64,000 nucleotides of DNA from Agrobacterium rosae (GTDB taxonomy: Bacteria > Pseudomonadota > Alphaproteobacteria > Rhizobiales > Rhizobiaceae), in the NCBI RefSeq assembly GCF_002915175.1, contig NZ_NXEJ01000002.1, forward strand, positions 278,236-342,235. The letters are read 5' to 3'. Of the stretch, positions 37,288-45,527 are shown piece by piece. Positions within the stretch are counted from its first letter, which is position 1. Every line of letters begins with the position of its first letter. The notes below the pieces were generated by a model, which was given only the letters and a program-made list of their open reading frames with translations, searched no databases and had not been told where the DNA came from. Made by a program: the position numbers and the translations under genes.

Positions 37288-38085
37288 ATGAAAAAGAGCC
37301 TAATCGGTGTTGTCGCCGCTTTGATGACATGCCAAACCGCCTTCGCAGCCGATGTTTACCAGGAACCAGCGCCAGCTTTTGTCGATCAGGCACCGGAAGT
37401 TCAAGTGCAGCAGGCAAGTGGCTGGTATCTGCGTGGCGATGTCGGTTACTCGTTCAACAAGTCGCGTGGCGCAGAATATACCCGTTTTGATTCTGGTAGC
37501 CCAGTGAATTACAGCTTCGGGAATAGGTCTGTCGAAGACAATTTCCTTTATGGTGCTGGTGTTGGTTATCAGATCAACAACTATCTCCGTACGGATCTGA
37601 CCTTCGACTACATGGCAAAATCGAAGTTTAGTGCCAATGGACCACTTATTAATAATGTGGATTCGGCAGTGCGTGCTTATTCGCTGATGGCCAATGCCTA
37701 TGTCGATCTGGGAACCTATGGCCGCATAACGCCATATCTCGGCGCTGGTATCGGTGGTGCACATGTAAAATGGGACAAGGTGTCGAGCTGCGGTAACTGC
37801 GAAATCGAGGGCGAGGGCAATTGGCGTTTCGCTTACGCTTTGATGGCTGGTGCCTCGATCGATGTTACCTGTAACTTGAAAGCCGATGTCGGCTACCGTT
37901 TCCGCCAGATTGGCAGCGGCAGCATGTTCGGCACGAGTGGAAGTGGCTTGACGTCTGCCGGCCGTGACAAGGGTCTCACCTCGCATGAAGTGCGCGTCGG
38001 CGGCCGTTACGTCTTCAACGGTTGCGACACCGCCCAGTATATTCCGCCAGCAGACATTCCGCTGCAGCCTGCCGTTTACAAATAA
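37288..38085 (+). CDS. Outer-membrane beta-barrel protein (Omp25/Omp31-like)
   Basis: This 265-residue protein has a signal peptide (MKKSLIGVVAALMTCQTAFA), then GWYLRGDVGYSFNKS, alternate hydrophobic strands and a conserved GVGYQINNYLRTDLTFDY block, the pattern of the small rhizobial outer-membrane barrel family. The role is structural or adhesive (inference). It is a single gene with a strong start (GGAG upstream) and a terminator. Confidence 0.88.
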   Translation: MKKSLIGVVAALMTCQTAFAADVYQEPAPAFVDQAPEVQVQQASGWYLRGDVGYSFNKSRGAEYTRFDSGSPVNYSFGNRSVEDNFLYGAGVGYQINNYLRTDLTFDYMAKSKFSANGPLINNVDSAVRAYSLMANAYVDLGTYGRITPYLGAGIGGAHVKWDKVSSCGNCEIEGEGNWRFAYALMAGASIDVTCNLKADVGYRFRQIGSGSMFGTSGSGLTSAGRDKGLTSHEVRVGGRYVFNGCDTAQYIPPADIPLQPAVYK

Positions 38086-38107
38086 GCGTCTTGCTCTATC
38101 GATCTTC

Positions 38108-38147
38108 AAACCGTTCGCGTCCTCTTTGGATGCGGGCGGTTTTTGCT
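38108..38147 (+). terminator. Intrinsic terminator after the outer-membrane protein gene
   Basis: AAACCG-t-TCGCGTCC and GGATGCG-g-GCGGTTT arms with a short loop, followed by T5. Confidence 0.8.
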
Positions 38148-38239
38148 ATGTAGCGCGTTTGACGATGACGCAGACGCGCCAAGAAACCTGTCGGCTGCGA
38201 CATATTCCGCTTGACTGCGACAGGCGAGAGGCATAGCAA

Positions 38240-38293
38240 CGACGGCAGGACACCTCTCCCTAACGAGAGGCGCCTATCTGAAAGGGTAGTCAA
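38240..38293 (+). ncRNA. serC leader RNA motif
   Basis: Directly before serC lie two hairpins: CCTCTC-cctaac-GAGAGG (38253-38270) and CTATC-tgaaag-GGTAG (38274-38289), the second holding the purine-rich GAAAGGG that serves as ribosome binding site. The position next to the ATG at 38294 and the two-hairpin form agree with the alphaproteobacterial serC motif known from comparative genomics (Rfam serC). It probably controls serC-serA translation. Confidence 0.75.
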
Positions 38294-39472
38294 ATGACTG
38301 ATATAGTGAAGCCGGACACCCGTCCGGGCAATGCGCATTTTTCTTCTGGTCCTTGCTCGAAGCGCCCCGGTTGGTCGCTCGAAGCTCTCGCTGATGCACC
38401 GCTCGGTCGCTCGCATCGCGCCAAGGTTGGCAAAGCCAAGCTGAAGCAGGCCATCGATCTCACCCGCGAAGTTCTGAACGTTCCTGCCGATTATCGCATC
38501 GGTATCGTTCCCGCATCCGACACTGGTGCCGTGGAAATGGCTCTGTGGTCGATGCTCGGTGAACGTGGCGTCGATATGGTTGCGTGGGAAAGCTTCGGTG
38601 CCGGTTGGGTGACCGACGTCGTCAAGCAGCTGAAGCTGAAGGACGTGCGCAGAATAGAAGCCGACTACGGCGTCCTCCCTGACCTTTCCACAATCGATTT
38701 TGACCGTGACGTGGTCTTTACCTGGAACGGCACCACATCCGGTGTTCGCGTTCCAAACGCTGATTTCATTCCCGCTGATCGCAAGGGTCTGACCATCTGC
38801 GATGCGACATCTGCCGCATTTGCGCAGGACATGGACTTTACCAAGCTCGACGTGGTGACCTTCTCCTGGCAGAAGGTTCTGGGCGGCGAGGGTGGCCATG
38901 GCGTCATCATTCTGTCGCCGCGTGCTGTAGAGCGTCTGACGACTTACGTGCCTGCTTGGCCACTGCCGAAGATTTTCCGCATGACTTCAGGCGGCAAGCT
39001 GATCGAAGGCATCTTCACTGGCGAAACCATCAACACGCCATCCATGCTCTGCGTTGAAGACTACATCGATGCGCTGCTTTGGGCTAAGAACCTCGGTGGT
39101 CTGAACGCCCTGATGGCGCGTGCCGATGCAAACGCCAAGGTCATCTTCGACTTCGTGGCCGAACATAACTGGATTGCCAATCTGGCAGTCGTTGACGAGA
39201 CGCGCTCCAACACCTCCGTCTGCCTCAAGATCGTCTGCAAGGATGTTGCAGCTCTCGATGCTGCCGCGCAGGCCGATTTCGCCAAGGGCATGGTTGCCCT
39301 TCTCGAAAAGGAAAATGTTGCGCTCGACATTGGTGCTTACCGCGATGCGCCGTCGGGCCTTCGCATCTGGGCCGGTGCCACCATCGAAACGGCTGATATG
39401 AAAGCCGTCACGCCTTGGCTGAAATGGGCATTCGAAACGCAGAAGGCTGCGGTTTTCAAGGCTGCCGCCTGA
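38294..39472 (+). CDS. serC: Phosphoserine aminotransferase
   Basis: This 392-residue PLP enzyme converts 3-phosphohydroxypyruvate to phosphoserine. It has the long alphaproteobacterial form: [33 protein letters not shown], the Lys-binding segment [15 protein letters not shown] and a C-terminal RIWAGATIE. It is the first gene of serC-serA, 76 bp apart, behind the serC leader. Confidence 0.95.
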   Translation: MTDIVKPDTRPGNAHFSSGPCSKRPGWSLEALADAPLGRSHRAKVGKAKLKQAIDLTREVLNVPADYRIGIVPASDTGAVEMALWSMLGERGVDMVAWESFGAGWVTDVVKQLKLKDVRRIEADYGVLPDLSTIDFDRDVVFTWNGTTSGVRVPNADFIPADRKGLTICDATSAAFAQDMDFTKLDVVTFSWQKVLGGEGGHGVIILSPRAVERLTTYVPAWPLPKIFRMTSGGKLIEGIFTGETINTPSMLCVEDYIDALLWAKNLGGLNALMARADANAKVIFDFVAEHNWIANLAVVDETRSNTSVCLKIVCKDVAALDAAAQADFAKGMVALLEKENVALDIGAYRDAPSGLRIWAGATIETADMKAVTPWLKWAFETQKAAVFKAAA

Positions 39473-39548
39473 TCTATTCCGGCCCTGCCACGGCAGGGCC
39501 GCCCATGCCTCATTCTCAAGACTGAACTCATTTTAGGGAGCCCAAACC

Positions 39549-41144
39549 ATGGCACCTCGCGTACTCGTATCTGACGAACTGTCGGAAACCGCCGTCCAGA
39601 TCTTCCGTGATCGCGGCGTCGAAGTCGATTTCCAGCCGAAGCTTGGCAAGGACAAGGACAAGCTGGCCGAAATCATCGGCAATTATGATGGTCTGGCCAT
39701 TCGTTCCGCCACCAAGGCGACGGAAAAGCTGATCGAAGCGGCAACCAACCTCAAGGTCATCGGTCGCGCCGGTATCGGTGTCGACAATGTCGATATTCCA
39801 GCCGCATCGCGCCGTGGCATCATCGTCATGAACACGCCTTTCGGCAACTCCATCACCACGGCTGAACACGCGATTGCGCTGATGTTTGCCGTTGCTCGCC
39901 AGCTTCCAGCTGCCGATACGTCTACACAGGCTGGCAAGTGGGAAAAGTCCAAGTTCATGGGCGTCGAAATCACCGGCAAGACGCTTGGCGTCATCGGTGC
40001 GGGCAATATCGGCGGCATCGTCTGCTCGCGTGCTCTCGGCCTCAAGATGAACGTTCTGGCCTACGACCCCTTCCTGTCGCCAGAGCGCGCGCAGGAAATG
40101 GGCGTGACGAAGGTTGAGTTGGACGAGTTGCTTGCACAGGCCGATTTCATCACACTTCACGTGCCGATGACCGACAAGACACGCGGCATTCTCGGCGCTG
40201 AAAACCTTGCCAAGACCAAGCCCGGCGTTCGCATCATCAACTGCGCCCGTGGTGGTCTGGTCGATGAGGCAGCGCTTGCCGACGCCATCAAGTCCGGCCA
40301 TGTCGCCGGTGCCGGTTTCGATGTGTTCGAAGTCGAGCCCGCAACGGAAAGCCCGCTGTTTGGCCTGCCCAACGTCGTCTGCACGCCGCACCTTGGCGCT
40401 TCGACCACTGAAGCACAGGAAAACGTGGCGCTTCAGGTTGCCGAGCAGATGTCGGATTACCTCGTCAAGGGTGCCGTTTCCAACGCCATTAACATGCCGT
40501 CGATCACCGCTGACGAAGCCCCGCGCCTCAAGCCCTTCATCAAGCTGGCAGACGTTCTCGGCTCCTTCGTCGGTCAGGTGCAGGAAAGCGCCACCAAGGA
40601 AATCGAAATCCTTTATGATGGCGCAACCGCCAACATGAACACCAAGGCGCTCACATCTGCGCTTCTCGCTGGTCTGATCCGCCCACAGGTGGCTGACGTG
40701 AACATGGTTTCCGCGCCCATCATGATCAAGGAAAAGGGCATCATCCTTTCCGAAGTTAAGCGCGACAAGACCGGTGTCTATGACGGCTTCATCAAGCTGA
40801 CGGTGAAGACCGAAAACCAGGTTCGTTCGGTTGCCGGCACGGTGTTTTCGGATGGCAAGGCGCGCTTCATCCAGATCAAGAACATCAACATGGATGCCGA
40901 TGTCGGTCAGCACATGATCTACATCACCAACACCGACGTTCCCGGCATGATCGGCTTCATGGGTACGACTTTGGGTGAAGCTGGCGTCAACATCGCTAAC
41001 TTCCAGCTGGGTCGCGAAAAGGAAAGCGGCGACGCCATCGCGCTTCTCTACGTCGATGGCCCGGTGTCGGAAGATGTGCTGGACAAGCTGCGCGCCAACC
41101 CCGCCATCCGTCAGGTCAAGTCGCTGTCCTTCAACATCGACTGA
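39549..41144 (+). CDS. serA: D-3-phosphoglycerate dehydrogenase
   Basis: This 531-residue enzyme starts serine synthesis by oxidising 3-phosphoglycerate. The Rossmann motif GAGNIGGIV, the catalytic region NCARGGLVDE and HLGAST are seen in the first 300 residues; then an ASB domain and a C-terminal ACT domain (VGQHMIYITNTDVPGMIGF) that may bind serine. This is the long type of SerA. A terminator follows. Confidence 0.96.
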   Translation: MAPRVLVSDELSETAVQIFRDRGVEVDFQPKLGKDKDKLAEIIGNYDGLAIRSATKATEKLIEAATNLKVIGRAGIGVDNVDIPAASRRGIIVMNTPFGNSITTAEHAIALMFAVARQLPAADTSTQAGKWEKSKFMGVEITGKTLGVIGAGNIGGIVCSRALGLKMNVLAYDPFLSPERAQEMGVTKVELDELLAQADFITLHVPMTDKTRGILGAENLAKTKPGVRIINCARGGLVDEAALADAIKSGHVAGAGFDVFEVEPATESPLFGLPNVVCTPHLGASTTEAQENVALQVAEQMSDYLVKGAVSNAINMPSITADEAPRLKPFIKLADVLGSFVGQVQESATKEIEILYDGATANMNTKALTSALLAGLIRPQVADVNMVSAPIMIKEKGIILSEVKRDKTGVYDGFIKLTVKTENQVRSVAGTVFSDGKARFIQIKNINMDADVGQHMIYITNTDVPGMIGFMGTTLGEAGVNIANFQLGREKESGDAIALLYVDGPVSEDVLDKLRANPAIRQVKSLSFNID

Positions 41145-41172
41145 TCTGGTTCAGTTTTTCGCTGATGATAAT

Positions 41173-41208
41173 TGCCCGGTAAAGGAGAAATCCTGTGCCG
41201 GGTTTTTT
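41173..41208 (+). terminator. Intrinsic terminator after serA
   Basis: GCCCGG and CCGGGT arms with T6 behind; the loop holds a second short dyad. Confidence 0.85.
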
Positions 41209-41346
41209 GTGTTTACATGCGTATAATTACTCATAGTTGTATATCACGAAAAATTTTATGCCATTCCTCTAAAAATGATGATCCATAGTTGCTATATCGA
41301 CCATGACGAGCCGCTCAATGGGAGGGCGGCGTAACAGGAGAAGACG

Positions 41347-42417
41347 ATGTTTGCTGCCATTAGGCGCTTTAGAGGTTTGTTTGCGGTTGCCGCGTTGGGT
41401 ATTGCAGTGTCATTCATTGCTGTGGATATGGCTGAGGCAAGACGTGCAAGCGGCGGATTTGGCAGCCGTGGCACCCGCACCTTTTCCGCGCCGCCTGCGA
41501 CAGCGACAACGCCGGGCCAGGCTGCGCCTATCAACCGCAGCATGACACCAAACACCAACCAGGCAACGCAGCCAGGTGGTGCAGCACGTCCAGCGGCACA
41601 GGCACCGCAGCAGAGCCGCGGTATGTTCGGTGGCATGATGGGCGGCCTCATGGGTGGCTTACTGATGGGCGGCCTGTTCGGCATGCTTATGGGCGGCGGT
41701 TTTGGCGGCATGGCCGGTTTCTTCGGCCTGTTGATCCAGGGCCTCCTGATTGGCGGTCTCGTGATGCTCGCCATGCGCTTCTTCGCATCGCGCCGTCAGG
41801 GCAAGCCTGCTTTCGGCGGTGCGGCTGGTAACAGCTCTGCGCGCAATGACTATTCTGCGCCGCAGGGTAACCAGAATTCCATGGGTGGCTTCAAAATTCC
41901 GCAGATGGGCTCCAAGGCCGGATCCTTCGGTGGCGCTGCCGCCGCTGCAACAGCTGCTCCCGTTGCGCCAAAGCCGGTCCCGCATGAAAATGCGATGTCG
42001 GAAGGTGACGAAATCGGCGTGACACAGGTTGATCTTGAGACCTTCCAGAAGACGCTCGAAAACGTTCAGGCCGCCTATGCTGCCGAAGACTACGGCACGC
42101 TTCGCAAGCTGACGACGCCGGAAGCCATGTCCTATCTTGCCGAGGAACTGAGCGACCACGCCACCAGCGGTGTCAAGAACGATGTGCGTGACGTGACCCT
42201 GTTGCAGGGTGATGTTTCGGAGGCCTGGCATGAAGAGGGCAAGGATTACGCTACCGTTGCCATGCGCTACTCCGCCATCGATGTGATGCGTGACCGTAAC
42301 ACTGGCAAAATTGTTGAAGGTGACGAGCACAAGCCGGAAGAATCAACCGAACTGTGGACATTCGTTCGCCAGAACGGTGCGGAGTGGCAGGTTGCCGCTA
42401 TTCAAGCCGCAGCCTGA
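41347..42417 (+). CDS. Tim44-like domain protein
   Basis: This 356-residue protein has an N-terminal membrane or signal segment (about 13-30), a Gln/Thr/Pro-rich linker, a striking Gly/Met-rich double membrane stretch (about 98-142), another linker and a C-terminal Tim44-like domain (VDLETFQKTLENVQAAYAAED to the end). Tim44 of mitochondria tethers Hsp70 to the import channel; bacterial relatives in alphaproteobacteria are inner-membrane proteins of unclear role. It is a single gene. Confidence 0.88.
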   Translation: MFAAIRRFRGLFAVAALGIAVSFIAVDMAEARRASGGFGSRGTRTFSAPPATATTPGQAAPINRSMTPNTNQATQPGGAARPAAQAPQQSRGMFGGMMGGLMGGLLMGGLFGMLMGGGFGGMAGFFGLLIQGLLIGGLVMLAMRFFASRRQGKPAFGGAAGNSSARNDYSAPQGNQNSMGGFKIPQMGSKAGSFGGAAAAATAAPVAPKPVPHENAMSEGDEIGVTQVDLETFQKTLENVQAAYAAEDYGTLRKLTTPEAMSYLAEELSDHATSGVKNDVRDVTLLQGDVSEAWHEEGKDYATVAMRYSAIDVMRDRNTGKIVEGDEHKPEESTELWTFVRQNGAEWQVAAIQAAA

Positions 42418-42442
42418 TTGGTTGAAAAAAACTGAGTGAAAT

Positions 42443-42475
42443 GTGGCCGGTGTGGAGGACTTCCGCACCGGCCAC
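42443..42475 (+). terminator. Hairpin after the Tim44-like gene
   Basis: GTGGCCGGTG and CACCGGCCAC form a perfect 10-bp stem just behind the stop. No T-run follows, so it is only a possible terminator or mRNA-end element. Confidence 0.5.
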
Positions 42476-42664
42476 AGTCGTTCTAAACGCCCTGTATTTC
42501 AGGCAATCACGGCACCTTTTCCGCTAAGCCATTGTTCCGGCTCGCCGCACTTCGTCCACGCAATGACCCTTTTTCATTCATCCGGCGTTCATTCGGTCCG
42601 CTCTAACCAAGGGCAGAACACATCAATGTGAAATCAGCGCGAGCGGTAAAACACTGTTTTCAGC

Positions 42665-42689
42665 GGAACCGTAGCTTAAAAACCGCGTT
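42665..42689 (+). promoter_or_regulatory. EcfG-type general stress promoter of opgC
   Basis: GGAAC (42665-42669), 16 bp, CGTT (42686-42689): an exact match to the EcfG/RpoE2 consensus. A start near 42696 would give a leader of about 90 nt. The rest of the 42418-42785 gap shows no gene. Confidence 0.7.
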
Positions 42690-42785
42690 CACGATCCAAG
42701 TCAGGATGGCGACCCAAGATCCATCCAGTCGTTCGGATCAGGCCAATTGGTTTCCAAAGGCCTGCGAGTATGGAGAGCAATCTAA

Positions 42786-43973
42786 ATGAAACGCTTCGAC
42801 CTGATCGATGGGATGCGCGGGTATTTTCTCGTTTTCATGCTGATCAACCACTTGGTCTTTGCCGGTGGTCTTTGGCTGATGGAAATCAATCATAGACAGT
42901 TTGCTTTCGTGGAAGACGCTCAAGGCTTCGTATTCCTATCCGGCCTTTTGATCGGCATGGTCTATGCGCGCAAGATGATGAAATACGGTTACGAAGCCGG
43001 ACGCGACATGATCTGGAGCCGGGCTCTAGAGCTTTACAAATACGCGATGGGTCTCGTCATTGCGGTGCTTTTCGTTCGCATGGTCGTACCGCACGCACCT
43101 TACATCTGGTACAACTGGTTGGGCATGACGTCGTTTGACGATCCGTTGCGTCTGGCAGCAATCGCGACGTTCCTGTTCCAGCCGACCTTTATGGATATTC
43201 TGCCGCAATATATCGTCTACATGATTTTTGCGCCGTTCCTGGTTAAGCTCTGCCTTGATGGCAAGTGGGCCTATGTCATGGCGGGTTCGCTGCTGGTGTG
43301 GATGGCTGGTCAGCTCGGCTTGCAGCAGCTGTTCACGACGCCCATCAACGAACTGGTAAAGGGGGCGGACGAGCAGGGCATTCGTGTCAGCTTCAACCTG
43401 TTCGGCTGGCAGCTGGTTTTCTTCTCTGCACTGGTGATGGGTGCCATGACGGCCCAGAACAAGATCGCATGGACGAAAATCTTCTCGCCGCAGCGTAGCT
43501 GGATCGCCAAAGCGGCGCTCATCGTCTGCCTGTTCTTCGTGCCGCTGCGTATTGCAACGGCGTGGAACCTGATGCCGGAATTCATGCTCGGCAAGTTTTC
43601 GACCATGGAAATCCGCGCTGACTTCGGTCCAGTCTATCTCATCAACTTTCTCGCCGTCGGCGTTGGACTGACATGGTTGCTGATCGCTGGTCCCAAGCAC
43701 CACAATCCGCTGGTGCAGAAAGCGGCCGCTGCCGTGATCTGGGTTCTGTCGCTGAAGTTTCTTCAGCTTCTGGGTCGCCACTCGCTTCAGGTCTATGTCT
43801 GGCACGTCGCCATTGTCTACGGCATCTACTATCTCGATGGCCGTACCGCAGAGCTGACACAGGTGGAAAAGACGATCATCGCACTTGTTGGCGTCGCCAT
43901 GTTGGCTCTTCCCGCCTTGTGGAGAGAACGAGAAAAGTGGCTGGGCGACGGTCAGAAGACTGCTGGCGCTTAA
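42786..43973 (+). CDS. opgC: OpgC-family membrane acyltransferase
   Basis: This 395-residue inner-membrane protein begins KRFDLIDGMRGYFLVFMLINH, the OpgC pattern, and has about ten hydrophobic segments. OpgC-type enzymes add succinyl groups to osmoregulated periplasmic glucans; in agrobacteria the target would be cyclic beta-1,2-glucan (inference). The perfect EcfG-type promoter suggests stress induction. Confidence 0.87.
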   Translation: MKRFDLIDGMRGYFLVFMLINHLVFAGGLWLMEINHRQFAFVEDAQGFVFLSGLLIGMVYARKMMKYGYEAGRDMIWSRALELYKYAMGLVIAVLFVRMVVPHAPYIWYNWLGMTSFDDPLRLAAIATFLFQPTFMDILPQYIVYMIFAPFLVKLCLDGKWAYVMAGSLLVWMAGQLGLQQLFTTPINELVKGADEQGIRVSFNLFGWQLVFFSALVMGAMTAQNKIAWTKIFSPQRSWIAKAALIVCLFFVPLRIATAWNLMPEFMLGKFSTMEIRADFGPVYLINFLAVGVGLTWLLIAGPKHHNPLVQKAAAAVIWVLSLKFLQLLGRHSLQVYVWHVAIVYGIYYLDGRTAELTQVEKTIIALVGVAMLALPALWREREKWLGDGQKTAGA

Positions 43974-44001
43974 CCAACCTAAATCGATCTATGTCCTGAT
44001 G

Positions 44002-44022
44002 CAGGGCGGCCTTGCCGCCCTG
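44002..44022 (+). terminator. Hairpin after opgC
   Basis: CAGGGCGG-ccttg-CCGCCCTG is a perfect 8-bp stem. It is without a T-run; a possible terminator. Confidence 0.5.
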
Positions 44023-44119
44023 TACTTGCGCGTGAAAGCATTTCTTTCTATATGCAAGCTGAAAAATACGACAGGCAGCGGGGCCTTGACCCCCGGTATG
44101 ACTGACGATTGGAAAACCA

Positions 44120-45316
44120 GTGAACACGCTCGACTTTGATAAGAAGCCGGAAGATACCCGGATTGTCGTCGCCATGTCCGGCGGCGTGGACTCCTCCGTT
44201 GTGGCAGGCATTCTGAAACGCGAGGGCTATGATGTCCTCGGCATTACCCTTCAGCTCTACGATCACGGCGCTGCCGTGCATCGTGCAGGCTCCTGCTGTG
44301 CGGGTCAGGATATCGATGACGCCCGTCGCGTTTGTGAAACGCTGGGCATCCCTCATTATGTGCTGGATTATGAAGCCCGCTTTCGTGAAACGGTGATCAA
44401 CCCGTTTGCCGAAGCCTATGCCATGGGCGAAACCCCGGTTCCCTGCGTTGCCTGTAACCAGACAGTCAAGTTCGCCGATCTCTTGGCGACTGCACAGGAA
44501 CTGGGTGCGGATGCACTGGCAACGGGACATTATATCCGCTCGAGACTCAACCCCGTTGCCGGCCATCCCAATCGCCGAGCCCTCTATCGCCCCATTGATA
44601 GCGACCGTGACCAGAGCTGGTTCCTGTTTGCCACCACGCAGGAGCAGATCGATTATCTGCGCTTTCCGCTGGGTGGTCTCTCCAAGGCGCAAACGCGCGA
44701 ACTGGCAGAAGAGATGGGCCTCGTCGTGGCGAAGAAGGCCGACAGTCAGGACATCTGTTTCGTACCACAGGGCAAATACACCGATATCATCAACAAGCTG
44801 AAGCCAAATGCGGCGCTGGTGGGGGATATCGTTCATCTCGATGGCCGCGTACTGGGGCGTCACGATGGCATCGTGCACTACACCATCGGCCAGCGGCGTG
44901 GCATTGGCGTCGCGACGGGTGAACCGCTTTACGTCGTACATCTGGATGCCCGCGGCCGTCGCGTCATCGTCGGCCCGCGTGAGGCGCTGGAAACCCACCG
45001 GGTCTATCTACGCGACATGAACTGGCTGGGTGACGGCGACCTCACCAGTGATGCTCATGAGGGCTTCGCGTGCTTCGCCAAGGTCCGTTCGACGCGTCCG
45101 CCTGGAGAAGCGACGTTGCACGTTGATGAGAGAGGCGTTTACGTCGATCTGGCCATAGGCGAGGCCGGTGTCGCGCCTGGGCAAGCCTGCGTCCTCTATT
45201 CTGCCCCTGGTGCCGATGCGCGCGTATATGGTGGCGGGTTCATCGAACGTTCCGAACGTTCAGCAGAGGCTGAGGCATTGCTGAAGGCACTGCTCCAAAG
45301 TCAGGTTGCAGCCTGA
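44120..45316 (+). CDS. mnmA: tRNA-uridine 2-sulfurtransferase MnmA
   Basis: This 398-residue enzyme makes 2-thiouridine at position 34 of Lys, Glu and Gln tRNAs. The PP-loop SGGVDSS (20-26) and the two catalytic cysteines, Cys112 (CVACN) and Cys213 (SQDICFVPQ), are present, as is the C-terminal tRNA-binding barrel. It is a single gene before a tRNA. Confidence 0.95.
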   Translation: MNTLDFDKKPEDTRIVVAMSGGVDSSVVAGILKREGYDVLGITLQLYDHGAAVHRAGSCCAGQDIDDARRVCETLGIPHYVLDYEARFRETVINPFAEAYAMGETPVPCVACNQTVKFADLLATAQELGADALATGHYIRSRLNPVAGHPNRRALYRPIDSDRDQSWFLFATTQEQIDYLRFPLGGLSKAQTRELAEEMGLVVAKKADSQDICFVPQGKYTDIINKLKPNAALVGDIVHLDGRVLGRHDGIVHYTIGQRRGIGVATGEPLYVVHLDARGRRVIVGPREALETHRVYLRDMNWLGDGDLTSDAHEGFACFAKVRSTRPPGEATLHVDERGVYVDLAIGEAGVAPGQACVLYSAPGADARVYGGGFIERSERSAEAEALLKALLQSQVAA

Positions 45317-45371
45317 AACCATTCAGGTTTTTGCCACATGGCAGAAAGCTTCGTTTTTGCGCATCTTGCGC

Positions 45372-45400
45372 TTGACACTTTAGGGAGCGGCACCTTATAA
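45372..45400 (+). promoter_or_regulatory. Sigma-70 promoter of the tRNA gene
   Basis: A perfect TTGACA (45372-45377) and TTATAA (45395-45400) are 17 bp apart. The tRNA starts about 44 nt after the expected start site. Confidence 0.75.
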
Positions 45401-45450
45401 GCCGCTCATCCTGATGGACGGACAGTTACACAACTGTCACGTCCCTCTGT

Positions 45451-45527
45451 GGCGGGGTAGCTCAGGTGGTTAGAGCAGCGGAATCATAATCCGCGTGTCG
45501 GGGGTTCAAGTCCCTCTCCCGCTACCA
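45451..45527 (+). tRNA. tRNA-Met (anticodon CAT), elongator type
   Basis: The cloverleaf is complete: a 7-bp acceptor stem (with two G-T pairs), D arm GCTCAGGTGGTTAGAGC, anticodon stem GCGGA/TCCGC with loop ATCATAA (CAT), T arm with GGTTCAAGTCC, and encoded CCA at the end. The lack of three G-C pairs at the base of the anticodon stem argues against initiator tRNA. It could be tRNA-Ile2 (CAU), which TilS modifies; elongator Met is preferred from resemblance to alphaproteobacterial sequences. Confidence 0.9.

Noticed and set aside
42443-42631. 62-residue frame between the Tim44-like gene and opgC
   Set aside because: It contains the 10-bp hairpin and no conserved-looking sequence; the opgC promoter lies just after it.
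45451-45527. Initiator tRNA-Met as identity of the CAT tRNA
   Set aside because: The anticodon stem lacks the three successive G-C pairs of initiator tRNA.
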